Shown: positions 21,252-27,961 of the stretch, piece after piece | Numbering within the stretch: the stretch's first letter is position 1 | Layout: each line of letters starts with the position of its first letter | From: Zygnema circumcarinatum | Lineage: Eukaryota > Streptophyta > Zygnematophyceae > Zygnematales > Zygnemataceae | Direction of reading: 5' to 3' | Assembly (NCBI GenBank): GCA_037447605.1 | Contig: CM074820.1 | Coordinates: 303,040-331,000 of the forward strand | DNA: 27,961 nucleotides | The notes under the pieces: model-generated | Databases searched by the model: none | Told to the model about the DNA's origin: nothing | What the model saw: the letters and a program-made list of their open reading frames with translations, nothing else | Made by a program: the position numbers and the translations under genes

Positions 21252-22937
21252 ATGGCCTTTCCTCCGCCCCCTTCGCCCCTCCTCACGCCTGCTGAGAGCA
21301 GCGGTAGTGGGTCCGGCCCTTATATGAGCGTGACAGTGGCAGTCGCTGTGCTGGGCTGCATTGGGCTATTTTTAGTCATTTCTATCATTAAATTCTACGC
21401 AATTTGCTACGGGGCGTTCATGGATCAGCAGGCAGCGAGAGAAAGAGCAGCCGCTTCCTTCACCACTGCGCGGTGTGAGCTCCCAAAAGGATTGAATGAA
21501 GACCTGATCAAGCTTCTCCCAGCAAAGAAATTCCGCGACACTTTACTTAAATCAGATCAACTTAGTCGGCCGATAAATGCTAAAATAACGGAATCGGAGG
21601 CAAAGGATGATGTGGGGAAAGCCAATGACTGCTCCGTCTGCCTCGGAGAGTTCGAAGACGATGAAAATGTGAAAGAACTGCCTCCATGTGGCCATGTTTT
21701 CCATGTGGAATGCATCGATGCATGGCTGTTAAACCGGCCCACATGCCCCATGTGTCGGAAATCTCTCCTTCCGGAACATTATGTTTGTTATGTAGAATTC
21801 GAGAGGAGCTGGTGGGATGTGCTCGATTGGATCGCTTCAGGCGGAGGGGTTTTGAATTTCAGGATTCGGAGGCCGGATGGGAATTCTGGGGGTCCGGTTG
21901 CAAGCCTGCCGAGGATCATTGACGAGGACGTAGTGAGGAGCTGGGCGAGGAGTGTGGAGGAGAGAGCGAGGGAGAGGGAGAGGGAGAGGGAGAGGGAGAG
22001 GGAGTCGGAGAAAGAGTCGGAGTCGGAGACGGAACGGGTGAGGGAGAGGGAGGAGGAGAGGCAGTGGGAGAGGGAGATGAAGACGGAGACGGAAAGGGAG
22101 AGGGAGAGGGAGAGGGAGAGGGAGAGGGAGAGGGAGAGGGAGAGGGAGAGGGAGAGGGAGAGGGAGAGGGAGACGGAAAGGGAGAGGGAGAGGGAGAGGG
22201 AGACGGAGGGGGAGAGGGAGATGGAGACGGAAAGGCAGAAGGAGAGGGAGGCAGGACGAGGGGGGGAGGGAGGGGCGGGAAAGGTGGAGGGAGGGGGAGG
22301 AGGGGAGGGGGAGGGTGTAGGGGGTGGACAGGAGGGGTCGGAGGTGGATGGAGGAAAGGGGAGAAGTGAGGGGTTGGGAGGAGGCGATGGGGGGGGACGG
22401 GAGGTAGAGGAGGAAGAGCGGGAGATGGAGTGGGGGAGAGTGGGAGAGAGAGGGAGAGAAAGAAGAGAGGTGTTTGTTCTACCTGTGGGAGATGGTGATG
22501 AGGATTTTCTTTTGTCGAAAAATGTGAGTCTGAATGGTGCCTGTTTGGAACAGTGGAGGGCGAATAGCAAGCTGCCACCTGGCAGCTCTGGAGGAATGAG
22601 TATAGAACTTGGAGTGGAGGAGAACGGGGAAGAGAGACAAAGAAGAGCGGGAGAGGGTGTGGGAGGAGAGAAGGAGAGAGAGAGAGGAAGAGAAGGGAAG
22701 AGAATGCTGGAGGAGCAGGTCTGTGAGGGAGGCAATTCTGAAGGTACTGCTGAGCACATATTTGTGCCCATAGAGATTCATCACAGTGAGGGTCCAAATG
22801 TGGAAATATTTTCGGCTGACATCGAACATGGGCAGAGCCTTCCCTCTCTTCAAAAGCCGCCGGAAGGAGGGGTCTCCCTCGGAAGTAATTTTTTATCGCT
22901 GCTTTTAAGCGGGAGGTGGCACGCAAAAGGAAGCTGA
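21252..22937 (+). CDS. ATL-like RING-H2 E3 ubiquitin ligase 1 (intronless, 561 aa)
   Basis: Probable membrane-bound E3 ubiquitin ligase. In order: a Pro/Ser-rich leader (1-22); one hydrophobic segment (about 26-48, [20 protein letters not shown]); a basic stretch; a GLD-like motif [11 protein letters not shown] at 80-90; RING-H2 at 127-168 with C-x2-C-x15-C-x-H-x2-H-x2-C-x10-C-x2-C, including the Pro before Cys3 and Trp158 that are typical of ATLs. The C-terminus is unusually long. Residues ~236-335 are almost entirely Arg-Glu dipeptides encoded by the AGGGAG hexamer, then come Gly/Glu-rich sequence and a normal-looking tail ([16 protein letters not shown] and onward). ATL proteins are usually 200-400 aa. 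The ATG at 21252 has a good context (CACCCC before ATGGCC). A paralog follows 2.5 kb downstream. Sure of the RING-H2/ATL assignment; targets unknown. Confidence 0.93.
   Translation: MAFPPPPSPLLTPAESSGSGSGPYMSVTVAVAVLGCIGLFLVISIIKFYAICYGAFMDQQAARERAAASFTTARCELPKGLNEDLIKLLPAKKFRDTLLKSDQLSRPINAKITESEAKDDVGKANDCSVCLGEFEDDENVKELPPCGHVFHVECIDAWLLNRPTCPMCRKSLLPEHYVCYVEFERSWWDVLDWIASGGGVLNFRIRRPDGNSGGPVASLPRIIDEDVVRSWARSVEERARERERERERERESEKESESETERVREREEERQWEREMKTETERERERERERERERERERERERERERETERERERERETEGEREMETERQKEREAGRGGEGGAGKVEGGGGGEGEGVGGGQEGSEVDGGKGRSEGLGGGDGGGREVEEEEREMEWGRVGERGRERREVFVLPVGDGDEDFLLSKNVSLNGACLEQWRANSKLPPGSSGGMSIELGVEENGEERQRRAGEGVGGEKERERGREGKRMLEEQVCEGGNSEGTAEHIFVPIEIHHSEGPNVEIFSADIEHGQSLPSLQKPPEGGVSLGSNFLSLLLSGRWHAKGS
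21958..22470. repeat. GAGAGG hexamer repeat inside RING-H2 gene 1 coding sequence
   Basis: AGGGAG units read in frame as Arg-Glu. The purest run is about 22096-22175, with CGGA/AGAC interruptions giving Lys-Thr-Glu and Ser-Glu. From about 22250 it becomes GGGGAGG-rich and encodes Gly/Glu/Val. The open frame passes through without a stop. Confidence 0.92.
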
Positions 22938-23058
22938 TCCATTGACGAGTTGAAGATTAGGCAGTTCAGCCTTTTTCTCTATTGCAAAAATATTCCCACT
23001 CTGCCTTCCCTTTCCGGCCCTTTTTCTGCCCTGTCTCCCTCCCCCCCCCCCCCCCTCT

Positions 23059-23287
23059 CCCACATCTCTTCCCCTGCTCTCTCTCCCCTCTCTCTCCCCT
23101 CCCTCGTCCGTTTCTTTCCCCACTCTCCCATCCGTCTCCCCTCTCTCTCCCTCCCCCCCCCCTCTCTCTCTCTCCTCCCCCCCCTCCTCTCCCACATCAC
23201 TTCCCCTGCTCTCTCTCCCCTCTCTCTCCCCTCCCTCATCCGTTTCTTTCCCCACTCTCCCATCCGTCTCCCCTCTCTCTCCCTCCC
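23059..23287. repeat. 132-bp tandem duplication, two copies
   Basis: A block starting CCCACATC and containing CCGTTTCTTTCCCC occurs at about 23059-23155 and again at 23191-23287, offset 132 bp. Only a few differences were seen (ATCTCTT versus ATCACTT, CGTCC versus CATCC), so it is recent. It lies in the 3' flank of RING-H2 gene 1. Confidence 0.88.
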
Positions 23288-24346
23288 CGTCCCCCCTTTC
23301 CCCCATTCCTTCCCCTTCCTTGCATTCGTTGGGGCTTAGAATTCTCTCTCACAGGGAGGGACCTTGGGAGGGTAATGGGAGAATTGGGGAGGGCCATAAT
23401 TGTGATTACTTTTTGAATTGGGGCTAGATCTATACAGTCAGTGGGTCGATCCATGAGAATTTGTTCTTAATTGCATTCTTGTTAGCTCTCGTCTGCTACA
23501 TGCTGTCAATTGGTCTGTTGTAACTCATCATCATTTAGAGGACTCATGTAGCACAGAAAGCTATGTGAAAGGGTCTGTACATAGCCATGGAACCGTGTTG
23601 GAATACGGAGAAAGGGCGTGAGATACTCTGTGTTTTACATAGAAACAGTTGTCAGTTAAACGGAACTGCTCAAAGAAGAGCCTGTGGTGAGAAGGTTCTA
23701 TGGGGCCGGGCTGTAACTCCAACCAATAATTTCAAACTTCAAAAGCACTGTGATGATGGGTGGATGGATCAACGAAATATAACGATTTTTTCACAATTTT
23801 GGGTTTCATCTTACCCGTTGAATTTTGCATCTTATTCAAATCTGCATTGTTTCCTTGCTTTTCTCTTAGCGTCATTTTTCTTTTTTTTTGCTATTTTTAT
23901 GTTTCGTCCTGAATCAATACTTGACGCGTGCGCTCACCTCTGCTAAGGGCACACCAATAGTGGTGCCAGCGTATCAGCGACAGCCATGTGGGCCTACGTG
24001 CCCACCACGTCGGCATGGATAGGCCACACTGGCACTGACCGACCCGGCGGTGCCCACCGGTCGAAATCGGTTGGTAAGTTGCGAATACTGTACTGTACAG
24101 TACGACAATAAGTTCGTACGGATCGCGACCGTTCCGGTCCCGCGGTCACCGCCGTTACCAGCATGGACCTTCCTTCCTAGCAGCATCTTACGTGGCGAGC
24201 CCTCAGTGGTCAACGGAAAACGCTTACGGAGGCATCTTGCTGTTACTGGCTACATGAGTAAGTAGCGTTGGCATGACAGCTAGCTTCTTTTCTTAACAGA
24301 GAAAGGGTCCATGGACTCCCCAGTCTAGTTCCAACAATAAATATAG

Positions 24347-24552
24347 CCAATGTTGACACGCCACGTGTACACAAGTTCCACGTGGATGGCCCAATGGCAG
24401 CCATTGGGCACAGATCTGAACTACAAGTAGAACCAATACAGAACCCGTCAGTGGAGTATGGTTGTACAGTCTTGATTTAGTACTCTGCTGAGTGTAAACC
24501 AATGGATACTTAACACATAAGCAAACGTTTCCACGTGACATGCCCTCATTGG
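24347..24552. promoter_or_regulatory. CCAAT-box cluster including a 21-bp palindrome
   Basis: CCAAT at 24347, 24391, 24433 and 24499, and ATTGG (reverse CCAAT) at 24403 and 24548: six in about 206 bp. Two of them form a perfect inverted repeat at 24389-24409. CCAAT is the NF-Y core. Regulatory role inferred. Confidence 0.5.
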
Positions 24553-24868
24553 CAATCCAAACCGTCCCTAAAAAACTGGCGCCCCACCGACCGTCAACTG
24601 CCGTCGTCCGTACATTTCACTACATGGAAACCAATCTCCGCCCGTATTACTACGACATAAAACTGTCGTTCTCCACAAACCTGTGAACTGCAGCATAGAA
24701 CACCAGAACCCTTCAGCTCGTGCGGCGCCAAGAGAAGATTTTTCCGCGAAGGTGCGGGAACCACGTGGCGGCCTGGAAGCGCCTGTCCGCGAATCCCTAT
24801 GACGCCACGTGTCCGTCACGTCACGTCCCATGCGCCACGTGGCGGCCTTCTAGAAGAGGGGACACGTG
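24361..24868. promoter_or_regulatory. G-box (CACGTG) array upstream of RING-H2 gene 2
   Basis: CACGTG starts at 24362, 24379, 24532, 24762, 24806, 24836 and 24863: seven in about 507 bp, four of them within 107 bp. Several are CCACGTGG/T, the bZIP/ABRE or bHLH type. Extra ACGT cores (GTCACGTCACGTCC) lie at 24815-24828. Confidence 0.6.
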
Positions 24869-24910
24869 CACACGGCACGCCGCCAGCGGCCCGAGGAATC
24901 GGCAAAGGGT

Positions 24911-25008
24911 GTACGGACGCGTGTACGATTGTACGAATACTAACCGTACGGTACGGTATATGCACGAACTGTACGGTTAGATATCCGTCCAAATTAGAGT
25001 ACGGTACG
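24911..25008. promoter_or_regulatory. GTACG motif array
   Basis: GTACG starts at 24911, 24923, 24931, 24946, 24951, 24971, 24999 and 25004: eight in 98 bp, most as GTACGG or CCGTACGG. GTAC, especially CCGTAC, is the core bound by SBP-domain factors (SPL in plants, CRR1 in green algae). About 470-570 bp upstream of the RING-H2 gene 2 start. Confidence 0.5.
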
Positions 25009-25221
25009 GAAGTGCTGCGCTGGAAGTCGCAGAAACACCGCGTGCGACTTACGTCGCATATCCGTCGCACGCGTCGCACAGCCAATGGGAGCGTTGGCTC
25101 TGGAGAAAGCGGTTGGTTCTCTTTGGGGCCTTTCACAGTTGTCAGAAGAGAAAGGGGCCTGTTCTCCCTCCTGTTACTCTTCATCCTGGCGAGAGCTTCG
25201 AAAAAGCGTCTTGAATTAAGG

Positions 25222-25227
25222 TATAAA
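25222..25227 (+). promoter_or_regulatory. Candidate TATA box for RING-H2 gene 2
   Basis: TATAAA within GGTATAAAGA, 250 bp upstream of the first candidate ATG at 25477. It would imply a leader of about 220 nt. Confidence 0.35.
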
Positions 25228-25476
25228 GAATAAGTTATTTATTTGAAATATTACGTCTCGGCACTGCAGGGGCCTTAGGTATTACTTAATTATCGTTTAT
25301 ATATAATTTTTTTTTAAGTACAGATTAAATATGCTTTCGCCCTCCTAATATGCTCGCCCGTTTCAGCTCGCAGAGGGCCGGAAATCCGAACTTAGTGCTC
25401 TCCGTTCTATGGCTGTGACGGAATTCGGTCAATTTCCGAAGTGGGTTTCTCTCAATTTCTCCGTTTGACTTCACGA

Positions 25477-26847
25477 ATGTCCTTTAATACTAGTCTCCCT
25501 CCCTCCTTCTCCTCCTCCCTCCCTCTCCCTCCTCCTTCTCCCTCCAGACGCGGCACTATGAATGCGACTGTCGCCATCTCCGTCCTTGTATGCGTCGGAG
25601 CCTTTTTCCTATTTTCTATGATTAAACTTTGTGCTGTTTGTGCGCACTCCCGGGAAGAAGAGAGAGAGAGAACCGCGCGCAGAAACCGAAGGTTGGCAGC
25701 GATAGCTGCACAGCAGCGTGTGGTGAATGGGCTCTCAGAAGACCTCATTTCTGCACTGCCCCAGCACGAGTACCGCCTCATAGAGGACGGAGAGCTGGAA
25801 TGTGTGGTCTGTCTTGTCGAATTTGACGATGGGGAGGTAGTGAAGTCCCTCCCCTCCTGCAAGCATACCTTTCACATCGACTGCATTGACAAATGGCTAT
25901 GTGTGCGGCACACCTGTCCAGTATGCCGAGTCTCTCTGATCGCGGAGGAGAGAGAGGAGGGGAAGGCGGAGGAGGAAGGGAGGGGAGGGGAGAGGGAGAG
26001 GGAGGAGAGAGAGGCGGTAGTAGAGGGAGGGACTCCCAGTCGGGGGAGCTCGATGCGGAGAGCTTTATCATGGCGGTTGTTGAGTTTGAGTCGAAGGCAT
26101 GCAAACGTGGAAGTGGGGGAGAGCCACATAGAAGATTCCGGGCAGCTTCTTTCTGAAGGCCAAACTGAGGCAGCTTATAGCAGGCAGTCGTCTGCGCTTA
26201 CTTTGGGAGCAGAGGGGTCTTTGGGTGCTGCTTTAACTCAACAAGCTTCGGTTCAAACTTTAGACGACGTTGTAGAGCTTGCGAGAGAGAGGCCGGAGCT
26301 TGATGATGATGATTTGTTAATTATGTTTAGGAGGGTGAAGACAAAAGGGGAAGGAGAGTGCTGGGAGGATGCGGTAGTGGAGGCTTCTGGGTCTATAAAA
26401 AGGATGCAGCGGCAGGGTATGAAGAGGGGGACAAGCTATTCGCAGTTGATGGATCTTTCGGCGGCAATGGAGTGGGAGAGGGAGAGGGAAAAGGGGAGGG
26501 AGAGGGAGAGAAACGGTGAAAGCCCACAGAGGGGCGTGAGAGGGCTGTCATCGGAAACTAGGGCAATGAGTTTGGGACGGCAGGAGTGGGTTACGATTGA
26601 TATTATTAACAGAGTGGGAGGCGGAGGGAGTGAGAGGCAGTGGGAGGGCCGGCCGGGTGTACCTGTGCAGCCGGGAGAAATTTCAAGCGCCGTTAAACGG
26701 ATACGAGACGAGACACAGAAAGCCGTTGACCGCACTTTGACCAGCATCACTTGTGCTCTCCGATGGCTCCCAAGACGAGCTATGCGGAAAGAGAATGCTT
26801 CTTCTCCGTTCAGTAAGGAGTACACAAACTCTTCTCAAGAAGTGTGA
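25477..26847 (+). CDS. ATL-like RING-H2 E3 ubiquitin ligase 2 (intronless, 456 aa)
   Basis: Same architecture as the upstream RING-H2 gene. A Ser/Pro-rich leader, partly written by a CTCCCT repeat, precedes one hydrophobic segment at about 30-49 ([20 protein letters not shown]). Then come an Arg/Glu-rich stretch, GLD-like [11 protein letters not shown] (85-95) and RING-H2 at 109-150 with C-x2-C-x15-C-x-H-x2-H-x2-C-x10-C-x2-C, Pro before Cys3 and Trp140. A long C-terminus of about 300 residues follows, with two short repeat-encoded Glu/Arg/Gly patches (about 158-185 and 333-348) in otherwise complex sequence. Predicted membrane-anchored ubiquitin ligase; substrate unknown. The first ATG (25477) lacks a purine at -3, while Met28 (25558) has A at -3 and sits directly before the membrane segment, so the shorter start is plausible. 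Tandem paralog of gene 1. Confidence 0.93.
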   Translation: MSFNTSLPPSFSSSLPLPPPSPSRRGTMNATVAISVLVCVGAFFLFSMIKLCAVCAHSREEERERTARRNRRLAAIAAQQRVVNGLSEDLISALPQHEYRLIEDGELECVVCLVEFDDGEVVKSLPSCKHTFHIDCIDKWLCVRHTCPVCRVSLIAEEREEGKAEEEGRGGEREREEREAVVEGGTPSRGSSMRRALSWRLLSLSRRHANVEVGESHIEDSGQLLSEGQTEAAYSRQSSALTLGAEGSLGAALTQQASVQTLDDVVELARERPELDDDDLLIMFRRVKTKGEGECWEDAVVEASGSIKRMQRQGMKRGTSYSQLMDLSAAMEWEREREKGRERERNGESPQRGVRGLSSETRAMSLGRQEWVTIDIINRVGGGGSERQWEGRPGVPVQPGEISSAVKRIRDETQKAVDRTLTSITCALRWLPRRAMRKENASSPFSKEYTNSSQEV

Positions 26848-27664
26848 GAGTGAGTGAGACAACCCTTCAAGGACTGTGGAAGCGAGTGAACAGAGAGTAC
26901 TATAGGGAATGTGAGAGTGAGAGTGAGGGAGACAAGGCTCTCAAGGGGTGTGAGAGAAAGAGAGAGAGTGTGATAAGAAAACTCTTCAACATGTGATAAA
27001 GCAGTGAGGACCCACCTGGGGAGAGCGAATTTTTAGTTTTTAGAACTCATCCGAACCGAAATATTGAGGCTGCTTTTGTGCCTTCATCTTATTGGAGTTG
27101 GACCGACCCCTACTTGTGAGGTTTTTTCCCTTTCCCGAGGAAGAGCTCTTCATGTGCCAGTGATTTCGCTTCCGTTAGCATTTGGCAGAAATCTTTGCCC
27201 ATGTATAGAGCATTTGTATTCAAACCCTAAGTAAGCGGTTCATTCCTGAGCCCTGAGGGAGAGAAGGGTTCGTATAAGTGGCTTTTGCCGAATATCAGGT
27301 GTATTATATCTATTGGAGGGTGGGGTCCAGTAATGGTAATTCTTTTTCCCTTTTAAGTATGCTGTGCTTTCTCAAGCTGCATGTTTAAGTTCATATGATT
27401 TTGAGCCCTTCTCTTTTTGGGCGCCACGCCTCTGGATGTGATGTAGATGGCAATGATGTAATTTCGACGCACAAAATACATCACAATTTGAATGCATGTA
27501 ATTACAACATAAAATCTCCTCTCATCTTTGTAATGTCAAAGATTTGAAATTGGGAGAAAGCTTTTAAGTATGCAGACACTAGTCATGAATCTCACGCTGC
27601 ATGACACAATTTTTGCTGCGAGATACAAGAGTACTGGGAAAGGCAGGCCTTATTCGATGTGTAG
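26848..27664. other. 3' flank of RING-H2 gene 2
   Basis: Begins with imperfect repeats of a CTCAAG...GTGTGAGAG theme (26830-26995), then AT-rich sequence with no recognised gene. Probably 3' UTR followed by spacer. Confidence 0.55.
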
Positions 27665-27733
27665 TTATTTTTGAAAATCGGACCCTAAACAAATCTGTTG
27701 AATTTCCGTGACTTCCTGCTGCAGCTCATGTGC
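27665..27733 (-). CDS. Possible 3'-terminal exon of a gene running off the right edge
   Basis: On the minus strand a T-rich tract and GCTGTGCAG look like a 3' splice site, followed by an open stretch of 22 codons (AHELQQEVTEIQQICLGSDF...) ending in TAA at 27665-27667. The composition is protein-like and slightly coiled-coil-like, but it is too short to place in a family, and the frame relative to the acceptor is assumed. It may be chance. Confidence 0.3.
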   Translation of the reverse strand, partial: AHELQQEVTEIQQICLGSDFQK

Positions 27734-27961
27734 CTGCACAGCGCCAAAAAATTAAAAAAGACGAAGAAAAAAAAATCAATTGACCAAAAGGTCACGCATA
27801 TACCCCTCCTCTATCAATTGCCCATAAAAAAAATCTCGAAACCTTGAAACCGCAAGAGACCCACGAACTCAAACCCAAACCAAAAATTCCCCCGAACGCA
27901 AAACTCAAAACAAACAGAAAACCCCAACAACCCCAAAACCCAAAAATCCAAACACACCCCC
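27734..27961. other. A/C-rich right edge, no gene seen
   Basis: Strongly A- and C-rich on the + strand (CAAACCCAAAACC-type), meaning T/G-rich on the minus strand. It would be intron sequence if the minus-strand terminal exon is real. Confidence 0.4.

Larger units (their letters stand above)
22938..25476. other. Intergenic region between the two RING-H2 genes
   Basis: 22938-23340 is the 3' flank of gene 1 with a C/T-rich tandem duplication. 23340-23940 is AT-rich with no recognised gene. 23940-25240 is GC-richer and loaded with short motifs (CACGTG, CCAAT, GTACG; separate entries). 25230-25470 is the probable core promoter and leader of gene 2. No tRNA, transposon ORF or further exon was recognised. 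Confidence 0.6.

Noticed and set aside
23587-23946. 119-codon open frame in the spacer after RING-H2 gene 1
   Set aside because: No family resemblance, AT-rich, no splice or codon signal; probably 3' flank.
24799-25233. Open frame of 144 codons in the RING-H2 gene 2 upstream region
   Set aside because: Overlaps the G-box and GTACG arrays, with no recognisable domain; fits a GC-rich promoter better than a gene.

Overview
ORGANISM. The window is nuclear DNA of a plant-lineage eukaryote (streptophyte: land plant or charophyte-grade alga). The evidence is multi-exon genes whose introns all obey GT-AG, a plant-type phosphoserine phosphatase with an N-terminal extension, two plant-type universal stress proteins (USPs), two ATL-type RING-H2 proteins and TTTAGGG (plant telomere-type) motifs near gene starts. 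The species cannot be named from sequence alone. The signature of the locus is very heavy (CT)n/(CCCTCT)n and complementary (GA)n/(GAGAGG)n tracts that fill most introns, several flanks and even parts of coding exons. Nearly all long Ser/Leu/Pro, Arg/Glu or Gly/Glu open frames are translations of these repeats, not genes. LAYOUT. 315-4350 (-): 5' part of BOP1 (ribosome biogenesis), seven exons, with the WD40 half beyond the left edge. 4351-4674: 324-bp head-to-head promoter. 4675-8434 (+): plastid-type phosphoserine phosphatase, seven exons. 8435-9122: convergent spacer. 9123-10774 (-): small divergent CRAL-TRIO (Sec14-like) protein, five exons. 10775-12533: spacer. 12534-15596 (-): USP-A, five exons, with an unusual N-terminus and a degenerate ATP site. 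15597-16766: divergent 1.17-kb promoter region. 16767-19046 (+): USP-B, five exons, canonical length, with a 10-N assembly gap in intron 1. 19047-21251: regulatory-looking spacer (phased W-box array, bZIP sites). 21252-22937 (+): intronless ATL-like RING-H2 gene 1 with a repeat-encoded Arg/Glu tract. 22938-25476: spacer dense in G-boxes, CCAAT boxes and GTACG motifs. 25477-26847 (+): intronless ATL-like RING-H2 gene 2. 27665-27733 (-): a possible terminal exon of a further gene. HOW THE GENES RELATE. BOP1 (60S maturation) and PSP (serine synthesis) are growth-related housekeeping genes sharing a short bidirectional promoter. The USP pair and the ATL pair are stress-type families, each present as two neighbouring paralogs, and their flanks are rich in ACGT-core, W-box and CCAAT elements. 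The gene models were built by hand by joining conserved exons across GT-AG introns with consistent phases. No search or computation was run. No new enzymatic or defence system was found. The most unusual features are the microsatellite-built introns and the promoter arrays.
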